NCBI GenBank assembly: GCA_036244855.1
Contig: BQKZ01000416.1
Coordinates: forward strand, 35,362-99,361
Source of the DNA: Temnopleurus reevesii
Lineage: Eukaryota; Echinodermata; Echinoidea; Temnopleuroida; Temnopleuridae
Direction: 5' to 3'
DNA: 64,000 nucleotides
Each line of letters begins with the position of its first letter. Position 1 is the first letter of the stretch. The notes beneath the pieces were generated by a model, which was not told where the DNA came from, made no database searches, and saw nothing but the letters and a program-made list of their open reading frames with translations. This document shows, one piece after another, positions 40,284 through 54,800 of the stretch. The position numbers and the translations under genes were made by a program.

Positions 40284-43200
40284 GCAAAATGGGTCTTGAC
40301 CATCAGAACCCTCAATAAGTCAGCATATGGTCAAGTGGTCACGCACCTCCAAACCTGTTCACGGGTTGATTATTTTTATCAGATACAAGATGGGGTCAGA
40401 TGTGCTACAAAATGAAGCTCAGGGTTTTACAAGTATGTATGAAAATATCAACAAATGGGGTATTTCTTAATGTTTGCATTATTCTGTTTATGTCTCTCAC
40501 TGTCTCTCTTTCTCATCTCTTTCACTCTTCCTTTCATTCACCATTATATATCCTGCAACAACAAAGCATCTTCTTTGAAAATCTTCATATATTTTTGTAT
40601 TTAATGTCTACATGCATGCCACTTTTTAATGTGTTTTTTTTTATGACTGAATAAAGAAGCCTTGAAATGAAATCAAATATCATTAAACACCCCCTCCTGA
40701 TGTTTGTATTTGTACATATTTTTGTTTTCTCTTATTGAATCAGAAAATAAATACCATACCAAATACCATAAATTGTCTTTAAAATCATAATAAAACATAA
40801 CATTTTATAAAATAAATGTTGTTGCCGCCATTCAAAATTCTGTTTTTTCTTCTTTTTAGCAATGTTCATAAAAATCATGAGTATCTCAAGACTCTATTCA
40901 ATCTTTTAAAAATCTCTATTTCTCTCTCTCTCTCTCTTTCTCATTCATTTATGTCATCTCTTGCTCTCTTGTATAAACTACTCACTGCAACTCAACACTT
41001 CTACAAGCCTCTTTTCGCACTCTTAAACGTTAAATCGTGCTTTGAAAACAGAGTTAGCAAGGAGTAAACCACTCCGCTACACCACCTAGCTCCCAATTAC
41101 CCATCCCATCATGATTAATGAGGCTGAGAAGCGTTGCTGCAAGGCAACTTAATTGCTTGGGGATCTTTAATAAATTTGATCATCTTGGATCATCACAGAC
41201 AAAGACTAATTAAGGCATTATCAGATCGGCCATGTAATCGACTCGTTTATCATCAATATTGTGTAAAAACAACTTTGTTATTGGTGGAGGAGCGACAGAA
41301 AAGACGCTTTGGTGGTAGTGGGACTTACTTTCAAGATAAGCAGTGCCTGAGAATTTATTTCTTTATGATAGAAGTTTGTTATCCTTTCTTTAAGTACATA
41401 AAGTAGCAATTAATTTAATTTGAAAATCATGTTAAGTTATGTCAACATGGTTTTTATTTATCTAAAATATCAGATATTGACAAACTTGAAACAAGTATTT
41501 ACTTTTCTATTTGACTAATTTTGAAAACTTTGCTATTTTAGCCTCTTCCCATCCTAAATTGCCGAACAGGCAATACACAAAACATCAGAAAGTTTTCAGA
41601 GACAAAAACAAAATGAGGTTACTTTTCTATTAGAGTTATTTTGAAAAATTGCCATTTTTGCCTCTTCCAGTCTAGAATTGCCCCATAGAAAATATACAAA
41701 ACAGAACAACATTTTTCAACATTTTTTCTGTCTCATTTCTATTGGTATACTCTATTGATGAAGCAATGCAGTGTATCCAAACCTGTGTGCAGTCAGTCTA
41801 TTAGATCACATCACAGAACATCATTTCTGTTCATAGATCTCCATTAGAGAGGGGGTTACATTTCAACATCTACTATAGATAAAAAAAAAAAAAAAAAAAA
41901 AANTGCTGCAAGGCAACTTAATTGCTTGGGGATCTTTAATAAATTTGATCATCTTGGATCATCACAGACAAAGACTAATTAAGGCATTATCAGATCGGCC
42001 ATGTAATCGACTCGTTTATCATCAATATTGTGTAAAAACAACTTTGTTATTGGTGGAGGAGCAACAGAAAAGACTCGTCAGTGGTACTAGGATATATATT
42101 TTTTATGATAAAGATGCACAGAAGTGTCCAGGAATCAATCTTGTTTATGATAAAAATTTGTTCTTTGTTCAGTATAAGTAGCGATGTTTTCTTTTTAAAC
42201 AGAACTCTGTCTATTCTCTTGGTTGAAATTATAATCATATTTGCTTTGCATTTTGGAATAAGTAATTCATTCCACTTCACCCTGTCCAAGTATATTTCAT
42301 ATCAATTTTGAAAATAAAATACAAAACAATTCTCTGACAACAAAAACAAGAATATAACCATGTAAACATGTAAATAAAAACAATAGAATGTCGTAGTGTG
42401 GTAAGTAGCTTCATTGTACTATTTTTTTCGAACAGAAGGGCAATTCCACAGTAATTACTAACCAAAGAAATTGTGCTCATTTTTTTCTTCTAGTAAGCTA
42501 TAAAAGAACACATAAAAGTTTGACTGAAGATTTTTGAAAAGAATTTTAAGTTTTGTCAACAAGGTTTTCATTCTCTGAAATATAGGGTGTTGACGACTGG
42601 AAACAAACTTGAAACAAACAAACGACTTGAAACAAATGTTAACTTTTCTATTTGAGTAATTTTGAAAAATTCCCATTTTGCCTTTCAAAGAAAAGAAAAT
42701 AAAATCAAAGAGAAAAACAAAATGAAAGTTGGTAAAGGTAGAACCATCAAGGTGTTCGATAGAGAGCATATTTTCCACCTCATTTCTACTGGTATCCTCT
42801 ATTGATGAAGCACTGCAGTGTATCCATACAAATTCTGTGTTCAGCCAGATGTAAAAATCACACTATACAATGCTAGTTCTGTTTCATTGATCTCCATTAG
42901 GGAGGGGGTTGTACATCAACATCTACTGGAGATAGTATCATACATTTTTGTGGGATTTGGGACAATTACAGCAAAGAAGTTATGAAAGTTAAGTTAATGG
43001 AGGATATAGTTGTATGCTTGTTATCCCAGCTCAGCCCCGAACCAAATTTGCTGAGATGGGCGCCAACTGTCAAGCCCCCATCCCCCCTCCCCCCACCCTT
43101 CCGACTCTCAAAATTCTGAGTGCACACATGAGGTGGGTAGAGCTATACATCAACATCTTCCATGAAATAATTGTAATTGTAATGCTACAATTTACTAGGT

Positions 43201-45822
43201 TACTTGGGTCAAAATCATTTATACAACCTGATAATCATTAATCTGCATTGAGAAATTACACAAGAATACTATGTGATTTCTGTGGTATGCAGTACATACA
43301 TGTATAATGAGCGAGGGGGTACATCCTAATTGGAAAAGCTGGTGAGTATTTCTGTCAAAAAATTTGTAAAATCTATTGTCCATGAAATGTGAAGGAGTTT
43401 TTTTTTCCAGTATTGATTAATCTTTAATCTAAGAGAAATAACTTGGCACTTCATTGTCTCTATGCAAAAAAAAGTACTTCAAAGTTTTATTTGGCATATT
43501 GTGAAAAAAAAAATCTGTTCTAAAACCATAGAAGTTCAAGAAACCCCCCAAAAGAGAAAAAATGACTATGACAAGAGCAAGGTCGAAACCAATGAGAAAA
43601 ACATATCAGAGTGTTACGTCTCTCTATCTAACTCTCGTTTCGCTTTGAATGGAGCCCATTTTCCATGGCCCATTAATTGAGAGGTAATAGTACAGGGGAC
43701 TGGGGTGCTAGGGTGAATCGGAAGGTGAATAACTTTGGTTTATTAATACTTGTTTCGAATACAACAAGAACATTTCAAATGAATGGGAAGCAATATCATA
43801 TTCAGTATTAAAAGCATGTTTCATAAATGGGCCATTGTTCCCATCCAAGAGCATTTATGAGTATGGGAAGATGCTTGTGTATTTGTTTCCCTGTGGTATC
43901 AAAATGGCACTGTTATAAAGCCACAAACAGAGACTGTAGAACTTAATTACTGTACAATTTCTATTCCGATTGGTGAGAGAAAATTTGTTGGGGCTTTAAA
44001 GGCACACACTCTACACACATATAACCATTCACAGATGACAACTGTTTCATTGTCTTCATAAAGTATCACACCTAAAAAACCTTCCAGAGATTACCATGGT
44101 ATAAAACGTAATTTTTCATCCATATTTAGCAAATTTGCGTTGCTAGTTATGGTTGGGTTTGACTTTTCATATTCATGCACTACATCAGAAGTGTTTCATA
44201 TGCAATGGTTAATCTTGACAGATGTGAATGAACCGAGACAGTGGACCCTTTGATTGCCTGATAGAGGAAGATGCTCATCCTGGCCGGAAAGTGTTGATGG
44301 ACATGACTAAATTACCCCCCGGAAAATAAAAATGAGAATTTAAATACCCCACTTAAAATATATCAGTCCAGCAAATTTTAACCTCGCCCCTGCAATCACG
44401 TCAATTCCCAAGCTAAATCATATCTAGCAGATGAACTATCTGAAATATTCAGAGGTTTTTGCGCAAACAAATTATCGGTTTGAGGGAATTCGCAGATGTG
44501 GGATTGGAAATAAATGGGGAATCTTGTGGGTGCTAATGAATAGGGAGGAAGGGGGGAGGAGATTGAAAAAAAAGGTTTTGTGATTGGTAGAAATGTTCAC
44601 AAATTATCAAAATGTACTTTGTGAATGAAGGCTGCATAGCATTTTGCTGAACACAGTCCATTTTTGAGACCAATGGAGTTTTTTTTTCAGTTTTATTTCT
44701 TACCACAGCCAAAACAAGGCAATACTATTGGGGAGCTTTAACTACAAAAAAAAAGGTTAAACCCGTTAGCCCGTATTTCGATAGTGAGGTTTAACTTAAC
44801 CAAGGACTAAGACATTGTTATTTAGGCCTGGACTATTCACAAGTTAAACCAAGAGTCTAAATGACAATGACTTAGGCCTGGGTTAAGTTAAACCTCGCTT
44901 TTGGAATACAGGCCATTGACAAGTTCTGGAACCGTGCATACCCTGGACAAAGTCTATGAGAATAACATAATTCAGTAGCCAAAGGATTAAGAGAGGATCC
45001 AAGTTGGGAAAGGACCTAGGTGCACACATATGGAACTTTCCATCAAATAATGATTAAGTTCATCATTTTTAATCATCTCTTACAATCAATTTGATAGGAT
45101 TAGATAAATCATTCAATCAAATTCATGAACATATACCATTGGGGAGAATGAGTGGGAGGGTGGGAAAGGTGAGATGGGACAAAAGATGGAGGAAAAGGAC
45201 TGGAAGAAAGATAAAGATAGACAGATGAGAGGAGGGAGAGCAAAGGATGAGACAAGAAAGTAAGGGATGGGAAATAAATGAAGGGCAGGGAAAAGGGAAT
45301 TCAAAGAATAGTTGGTACAATTCACAGAACTTTCAAATATTTGTATTCAAGTATAGAAAGATAGTAGGCCCTTGATTAGCTGTTAGCCAATGGATGCCCT
45401 TGAATGACAGATCAATTCACTCTGATCGCTCACACAATGACACCTTGGCATATAATGCATTCACCTGAATGAATGCAATGCGGTAGTCTAAAATGGCAGA
45501 CAGCTTTTTAGTTAAATAATATGTGGATGTCGTTCGAAAGTTGCGATCAACTGCAAGAGGGAATGGCATACGCCAATCAAAATCATTGTTTCATGCAAGT
45601 CTTGACAAAAGAAAAATAAAGATAAACATGAAAATATTTGTTTAAATCTGCAACTGATTTGCAATTCAATTGGTATCAGTTGCAACTTTCTAGCAACACC
45701 CCTATATCTTGGTAACATTCAAAAGTAATCTATATTCTAAATTGCAATGGAAAAAACATAACTAAATTGTTGTACTAAAAGTTAAATTGGAAAAATAATT
45801 ATCTGGGAAAGAAAGAGTAAAA

Positions 45823-45861
<39 letters not shown>

Positions 45862-48800
45862 AGAGAATAGGACATGGAGAGTGAAATGAAGGCTAGCTAA
45901 TCCAACAAAAAACCCTAAAAAAAAAACCCTACAGAAAACACCAAATTTCACAAGCTCGAATGCAACAAGCAATAGTGCTTGTACCATCTTGCGAAATTCT
46001 GGTGAAATGATTAGCCTAAAAAGTAATGCATATTTAGTGATTATTGAATTAAGCCCACTGTAATTTGATTATGTAGATATCTTTAAACATCCATTGTCAC
46101 ATCGACCCCTTGCCAAAATTGACCTTTAATTGACTCTCCAGGTGTATAAGGCATTTAAACCTCTGGTGTTTGTATTAATATTGGAAGGAATGGTATTTTT
46201 CTTGAAGGTTAAAGCACTCTGGTGTTATGCCACCTCAAAAAGTTAAACCTGGTGTTTACATTCATATTGGAAGAAGGAGTATTTTATTGAAGGATAGAGC
46301 ACTCTGGTGCTATGCTACCTCAGACAGGTGTATCGTGGCAGGTGAGATGAATGATCAGTATACAAATAATGCAGTTAACATATTATCCATATTTCCTCTT
46401 TCATTGAAATTTAAATCTCATGAAAGAAAATTACATAAAAACCTACAAGCAAAATTTCAGCATTTGAGTATCACTCAAACATTTTTCAAATTTTGCAAAT
46501 TCAAATATTGAATGTGAATTCAAAGGTATGCGGAATCTAATATATCGGGCAACATAATGTATCACCATTATGAGTTCACCCCCCATGAGGATCGTACTAT
46601 GTCTTCTAGGGTTCAAAGGAAAAGCAAATACAAAGAATTTTTGCAGTGTAAAAATATAAACAAATGACAGGCAAGTCACTCACACATCCAGGAACTGCTT
46701 TTCACATAAAAAATTAAAGACCAAACACAAATGATGAAAAAAAAATATTTATCATATGCAAAACATTTTCACCACGAACCGGTTCAATATGCATACAAAT
46801 AGGTGTGGGCTATACATTCACATTTTCTGAACATTTAAATATGATCTTTTTTGACGAACACTGCATGCATGTTTCCCATCCAAATCAAAATGCNCTCACA
46901 CAATGACACCTTGGCATATAATGCATTCACCTGAATGAATGCAATGCGTTAGTCTAAAAATGCAGACAGCTTTATTTGTCTAATGTAATGCTATGGGGGG
47001 GTTGCTTGAACGTTGCGATCAACTGCAGTTGATCGGAATGTGCCGATCAAAATAATTGTTTCATGCCAGTCTTGTTAAAAGCACAGAAGATGTGCAAATG
47101 AAAATATGTTTCAATTTGAAACTGATTTGCAATTAATTTGGAGTTGCAGCATTCGAGCAACACCTCCTATGTCTTGGTGATATTGGAAGGTGATTAATCT
47201 TTTTTCTTCTAAATTTCAAGGGAGAAAACATGAATATTACACTGAAAGTCAATTTGAAAGATAAGTATCTGAGAAAGAGAGAGAGGGAGAGAGGGAGAGA
47301 GAGAGAGAGAGCAGGAGAGAGAAGGAAGGAATGACATGGAAAGTGAGATGAAGGCTAGATAACCCACAAAACAAAACAAAAAGAGCCAAAAAACACCAAA
47401 TGCAACAAGCTCAAATGCAACAAGCAACAGTGCTTGTACTATTATCTTGAGAAATTCTGGCGAAATGATTAGCCCAAAAAGTAATGCCTATTTAGTGATT
47501 ATTGAATTAAGTCCTCTGTAATTTGATTACGTAGGTATCTTTAAACGTCCATTATCGCATCGACCCCTTGTCAAAATTGACCTTTAATTGACTCTCCAGG
47601 TGTGTTGGCATTTAAACCGCTGGTGTTTATATTTATATTGGAAGGTGTTGTATTTTTACTGAAAGTTAAAGCACTCTGGTGTTATCCAACTTCAGATGGA
47701 TATTGGAAGGCTTTGTATTTTTATTGAAGGTTCAAGCACTCTGGTGTTACGCTACCCACAGGTGTACCGTGGCAGGTGAGATGATTGATCACTATACAAA
47801 TAATACACTGATTGTCAAATGTGTGTTATCACAGTGAGCTTGCATGAGTTTAATCAAATACATGTAACACAAGTTTCCCTATGATAAGTGTTCATCACAG
47901 TACAGTGTGTACTATTATCACATTACAATGTGAGTATAGATAGCACAAAGGAGTTGACAACACATAGGATATATAAGAAAACAGGGTATTATTTCTCTTA
48001 TATGATGAATCTGCAACAACAGCTTCAAGTTTACAGATACTAGTTTTTTGAAATTCTGGAGTTATCCACGTTCTTCTTTCCAACAAGCAAAGAAACTTGT
48101 TTTGGTGTCGTATTTTTATGATTCACGCTCTTTGACCTGTGCCCTCTTAATACGCGACTCACTTCCATCCCAGAAGTTTGAGGGTACAAAGGACAGAAAC
48201 ATATATTATTAAAGCTGTAATAATATCTTGTATTATCTTTGCCTGTTTATGTGCTATTTCCATGCATTTGTGACAACTGTACTTTGTGCAAAATGAGACA
48301 GACAACACGTAGGCGCATCGATATCAAGAGCTAGAGGGGAACATGCGATCAGATATTTGTATCTGTTTTGGCATGTTGGCAATGTTCAATGCACATACCA
48401 TGTGATGCCAGTTGACCAATCACATTTATTACAATATTGAACCAATCTCATAAATAAAACTGATCAATAGATCCTTTTTAGCAGTTTTGTTTCTTCCATT
48501 ATCTCCCTACGTCCCCCCTCCCCAATCCTGATGTTTTTCCTTAGTTCTATATCTTCCCTATCTATCTCTATCTCTCTCTTTCCACCTTACCCTCTGAATC
48601 ATTTTTCTCATGCTCTCCTACACATATATTCACTATCTCTATTTATCTATCAATTTATTTCATTCTGAGGATTTTTTTTTTATGTCTAAACATATTCTCC
48701 ATACTTCATCTTTCATTGAAATTCAAATCTGATATAAAAAAGATATAGCTCATACTCTTGGTTAGTATCATTCAAACAGTTTTGAAATTTTACAATTAAA

Positions 48801-51800
48801 AATATAGAAAGTATGCTGAATCTAATATATTGGGCAACATAATGTCCCACAATTATGTGTATGCCCCACAAGGACCGTACTACATGTATGTCTTCTAGGA
48901 TTCAAAGGAAAGGGAATACAAAGAATGCTTGCAGTGTAAAAACATAAATAAATGACAAAACAAGTCACTCCACCACCAAAAACTGTGTGCGTGTTTTCCA
49001 TCAAAATCAAAATGTTTCACTTACCCCTTTCAGATTGCGATCTTGTAGCGTGGATCGGAGCTGGATTTCAAACTGACCAATGGCAGAGATGCTTTCTTGG
49101 ATTGTCTTATCCACAAACACATCAGCACCATCCAGGAATCCTTGTTTCAATTTGAAGTCAACCTGATAAATCAAAGAAATAAGAGGGGAATGCCAATTCT
49201 ATATCTATTTACATATTTTACTCTTGATAGCCACTGTAAATTCTATCTAGTACGTTGAATCATATTGTTCACTGTACAGTTGAAATTTTCGCGTTGGTTT
49301 TATTTTCGCCAATTTTGCAGTCCCGGCCATGCAAAAATTTCCACTCTGTATGACGCACATTAATATNNNNNNNNNNNNNNNNNNNNNNNNNNNNNNNNNN
49401 NNNNNNNNNNNNNNNNNNNNNNNNNNNNNNNNNNNNNNNNNNNNNNNNNNNNNNNNNNNNNNNNNNNNNNNNNNNNNNNNNNNNNNNNNNNNNNNNNNNN
49501 NNNNNNNNNNNNNNNNNNNNNNNNNNNNNNNNNNNNNNNNNNNNNNNNNNNNNNNNNNNNNNNNNNNNNNNNNNNNNNNNNNNNNNNNNNNNNNNNNNNN
49601 NNNNNNNNNNNNNNNNNNNNNNNNNNNNNNNNNNNNNNNNNNNNNNNNNNNNNNNNNNNNNNNNNNNNNNNNNNNNNNNNNNNNNNNNNNNNNNNNNNNN
49701 NNNNNNNNNNNNNNNNNNNNNNNNNNNNNNNNNNNNNNNNNNNNNNNNNNNNNNNNNNNNNNNNNNNNNNNNNNNNNNNNNNNNNNNNNNNNNNNNNNNN
49801 NNNNNNNNNNNNNNNNNNNNNNNNNNNNNNNNNNNNNNNNNNNNNNNNNNNNNNNNNNNNNNNNNNNNNNNNNNNNNNNNNNNNNNNNNNNNNNNNNNNN
49901 NNNNNNNNNNNNNNNNNNNNNNNNNNNNNNNNNNNNNNNNNNNNNNNNNNNNNNNNNNNNNNNNNNNNNNNNNNNNNNNNNNNNNNNNNNNNNNNNNNNN
50001 NNNNNNNNNNNNNNNNNNNNNNNNNNNNNNNNNNNNNNNNNNNNNNNNNNNNNNNNNAATGGCTGCCGGGCTAAAGCCAGGGTAATAATAATGTAAAGCG
50101 CCTTGAGCACTCAGCAGAGTGGATACGTGCGCTATATAAATTGCATCTATTATTATTATTATTATATACAGCAAAGCCCTTTTGCAGCTCAGCAGAAAAT
50201 GAGCCAAAATCTTTAAAAAATATGCTACAAACCTGCTTCTCGCCATCTTCCTCCCCCTGACCAATGGACCAACATGGTGTATCGGTGATGAAACACAATT
50301 CTCCCAGTATACGTGCAGCAAAGCTGAGGTCCTTTTGTAACTCAGCAGTAGCTGGCTTGTTATTCATGTGGTTACTCTGGGAGATGTTCTGAAAAGAAAG
50401 TGAGAAATATTAGTCATTTTTAGAGCAAATTATCTTTCAAAGTGCCCCCCCCCTCCCCCAAAACACTATATAAATGCCCACCCTAAAGAAATAAAAAACA
50501 TAAACAAATAACCATCTACAAATTTCATGGCCCCATTTTGAAAAAAAAACCATGAGAAAGCTAGCCTTGGATGTCTTTCTCTAACTAGATGAAAACTAAG
50601 TTTTGTTTAATTTATTGCATTGGCCATTAATCATACCTTTTGAGGTAAGATAATTGTTGGTCTTACATTCGACATGGAGAAGGTGACCAAACCAAACAAA
50701 TTTACTTGAACCCAAAATCAACACAACAATTTCAACACCTAGGAACAATATATTTTGCATAACTTTATGTGTATACTCGTTCTTAAAAATATCAATGATT
50801 TCTAGTACTGTGTAAAAATGTGTTTAACATATATAAACAGCAGGATTCTTAAAAAACTATATACCATAAATACAATGCATAAAGAATGCTATACAGTATC
50901 ATGTTTGTCACTTCAACTTCACCACTCTCCACTTCAGCTCCCATGTGCATAATGAGTGCGCTTATTAAATTTCAAGCCACCTGTAATTGAGTTAAAAACA
51001 GAGGTGATTTAATAAGCTCAAGCTCATTAAACCCTGTCATTATCTACGTTAGATGATGTGCTAATAGCACAGAGGTGATTAGACAAAACAATCATCAACC
51101 GACCGTAGCCTATGTTTTCTATCAAGAAATAGTTGAAGGTTGATTTAAAGTTGCCCGTTGGAGCTGAGAGAAAGCGCTTGACATTGCAGACCTCCTAACC
51201 TATATAACTCATTGGTTGGAATTTATTCCTTGACATTTTTTAGTGCATAACAATATTGAGCAGGGACTGAATTTAAGAATTTGCAGGGGAGCTACAGATA
51301 GCTCTCCTAGATGCTCTCAAGGAGAGTTCTAGGGGAGCTAGATTGGGTCTTCGTGTAGTAAAATTGGGGTTACAAGGGGCTCAATAAATCACTCCCCAAA
51401 AAGCATTTATGGGGAGCTTTAGGAGAGCAATCGCTCTCACTCCCCTTAAAATGTATTCCCTGATTGAGCTACAGCCAATGAAGTAATACTGCATTAACTG
51501 TTGAAGAGTTTCTACCAAGAGGTGTCAAGCAATAAGCATAGTAAAAAAACAGCACTGGAGAAAACAGTGATTTTTTTCTTCAAATGTTGAGTTTGGGGGT
51601 TCAATCTCCGGTAAAGCACATGACCTACACAACATTCTATAATTCTGTAACATTGAATATCCTCGTAGGAGATAACACATATACCATACTGACCAAGGAT
51701 TAAAGAAATCTCATTAGGTTTTCAGTGACAAACAAACAAATAAATAAACACAAATTACAGAAGTTCTTTCTATGGTTTGTCAAAGAAGGTTGATGAAGTG

Positions 51801-54800
51801 TAAAGAGACAATGATGAAAGAGAAAGAAAAACACAAGCACATTGCTCAGATGTTCCATGTGGCCTGTGAATCAGTCACTAACATAAGCAAGCACTGAGAA
51901 GTTTAAATCCTACATGTATATTATCTTATTTGTTTTAACTGTAAATATTTTAATGTGTTCCAGGGCCCCATGGAAGACCAAACTTTGTTTGAATGGGCTA
52001 CCCTGGTGAAATATGAATAAATAAATGAGAATAAATAAATAAATGTATGTGTGTGACAATAAATCTTTTTTTAATGTGTTTTATCAGCTGGTTACTAGAA
52101 AGCAAGTCAAATGACAGAAATTCAACCCTGTTTGAAAAGCAAAGATATCTACCTAGATACTAATAGATTAGTGTAAGCATTGAAAAGTGACAATCATATG
52201 TTTGTGACCATACACTTTCTTAATGTGAACTTTTCAGCAGGCAAATACGCAGCCAATGAGTTGACAGAAATAAAACCGTGTGTGAAAATTAGCATAGATA
52301 CCTGAATCATGTTATGGATCTGCCTGGCCAGTTTCTGACTGCACTCCTCCATTTGCTCAACCAATCCCTGGCTAGCTTTGACCTGATGGGGGCGCTGTTC
52401 ATCATCTTGACGATGTAGTAGCATTCCCCATAAGCTTGAGAGCGAGGTCAAAAGGTCAATGGATATCGTAGCCTGGATGATCGACGACTCCATTGGTTCA
52501 CCTATAGGGAGAGAGTTTGGAACAAAATACTGTAATTAAAACTATAATTTTTTCATCAGCATTTAACTTGACTCATGTTGGTCTGAAAGGATATAACAAT
52601 TATTTCAAACTGATATTTTAAAAATGCCTTTTGTCTTTAAATTATAGCTCTACAAGCCTATATCTCATATAAAAAAGAATGATCACTAATTGCTGATTAA
52701 ATGCTGTTTCTTCTAAGGATATTATTAAAGCAAGTAGATAGGGGCAATTATATCCTTTCAAATTCAATTAAATTCAATACAAAGCTCCCATATCAATTTC
52801 TCTAGCTAAAGGCCACATAGCTACATTAACATACCTGCCAAAGCGAAATTGGATTAAAAACTTTTCAAGTCTTATGAAAATAAAAAGAAATCTGAAAATA
52901 AATTCTCATTGAACGATGTTATCAAATGCACCTGTCTCCTGGGAGAAACTTGTTCTCCTGGCATTAAGTTTTTGAGGTTCTGAAAAAAAGGTGTTCAAGA
53001 TTTGTTACCGAGATGCACAAAGGCATACCAGAATGACAACTAATTCCAGTGCATGTTTCTCTCTTCATTGACGCTATCCATAAACAAAAGGGTGTCTTAC
53101 GGGACAGGTGGATGTGTAATGGTGCCATTGCGTTCTGAACAACTATGGGTGTCCAAAGATGTCGATACAAATGAATGATGGGTCATAGGCCAAGATTTCA
53201 ATTTTTGGTTGGCAGGTATACAGATGGGGCTGGTCATAATTTGGCTTCACACTCTTATTTTCCACTTTCCTTCTAGAATGTTGAGCGCTCGGCAAGGAGG
53301 CAGAAGGTTTCACTTGTAAATCCAGCCAGGGTTTGGACCCATTACCTACAAGGGGACTGGGGGTGGGGCAAACAACCTTGCTGTGTGTACTCAATGTAAT
53401 CTCACCATGCTTTCTCTTGTTGCTCCCTCGCATCATATCCATGGCAACCAGCAGAGAATGCATGCATCCAATAGTCCTGTCAGCCAGAGTATGTTCCGCA
53501 TCCTCCTCCCTGCCTCCTCGTCTCATCACAGTGGTTTCTAGGTGATGCAAGCATGATGCTGTGATGGCACCTACACCGTTGCTATGGACGACTCCTGAAG
53601 ATTGAGGATGCTGTCCATTGCTGGTGGACGATGATGAGGATGACCATGAAGGAGTTGTTGCGGACACATCACTTTTTGAATGACAGGTGAACCTGGAATG
53701 TGTCATCAAATGAAATTATAATAATCAAATGTTGTTAACCATTTTTTAGATGATATTTTCATAATGGAGGCTTTCAGCCATTAAGTTTATACTAGAAAAG
53801 CATTGCACACAGGGAGACAAAATACAAAAATGACAGGATAACCAAAAAGTGTAGAATTTACGACTATATCTGCAGTACAGAGTGCATTTTTTGCTGTTTG
53901 GGGAAAAATTTCCAAGCATATTGCAAATGCTAATTCAATATTTCACTATATATAATCAAGTTAAAACCTTATATTTTTTTTTTAATCAATGTGTCCGATA
54001 TTATTCAAAAGAATTAGTAGCTATTCCTAAAGAAGCCCGCAGGGACTTGTGTTATGACGCAAATCAAATAAAGTAAAACATGCAGTTTCAAAGATATCCT
54101 TCAACACATTGAAATTGCAATCCTACTTTGACTGTCTAACTCTTCTTCCTGAATGTTTTCAAAATGAATATAATACTGGAATTTATATAGCACTCTTACA
54201 GACATCTGTATAAAGAGACAAACTTTGCAGTGAAAAACTTTACAGAGAGATAAGTTTACTTCTTTGAGGATTATTTCAGTGATAAATCGATGAGAAAGAA
54301 ATTATAAACTTACTGTCTGTGAGCTATAGGTGAATCCATCTTGTAATCTCTCTCCCATCTTCCATTGTCACTGGTGAATATTGCATCAATTTCACGACTT
54401 GTACAGTTGCCCTAAAATACAGAGACAATACAATTTTATCGTAAATTAACAAAAGTGATGATGCATGAAATTGAAATCTTTGAATAAGCTCCAAAATTAA
54501 AGAAATCATTTGTAATGGCAGGATATGCAGAATGTCAAGATTGTAATGTGTAAATCAGTGAAGATTCATGCTGGATTAATTTAGAGCTTGTGATTCTGAT
54601 CTTAAACTATTTGGTACCCAAATGAGGTATTACCTATAGAACCCAAATGGCCAAGTTGGTCTTTAATTCCTATAGAATACAAGATATCATGACTGGCATT
54701 CCAACAACAAAAACATTATTTGTAAGGATAGTCTAAATTGAATGTAAAATAAAATAGCTTGAATCCCCAGCTGGTCTTAATAAAATATGAAAAAAGATGA

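Larger units (their letters stand above)
45429..46893. repeat. Left copy of a duplicated segment ending at a single N
   Basis: Starts CTCACACAATGACACCTTGG, which recurs right after the N at 46894. Includes MITE copy G, a (GA)n tract and a local tandem repeat at 46.15-46.33 kb. Confidence 0.88.
29931..49024 (-). other. KIF14: KIF14 intron 18, distal part
   Basis: The bulk of a 19.8 kb intron. It holds a complete non-autonomous transposon, MITEs, tandem duplications, microsatellites and two single-N joins. I find no further KIF14 exon with confidence, although part of the vertebrate tail between exons 18 and 19 has no clear counterpart, so a small in-phase exon might be present. Confidence 0.7.

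Noticed and set aside
41050..41095. Possible tRNA gene at CACTCCGCTACACCACCTAG
   Set aside because: Looks like the start of a tRNA on the minus strand, but no matching B box and acceptor end were found at the right distance.
49247..50367. Long frames across the run of N
   Set aside because: They are open only because N codons are not stops; the true KIF14 exon in this area is 50233-50388.
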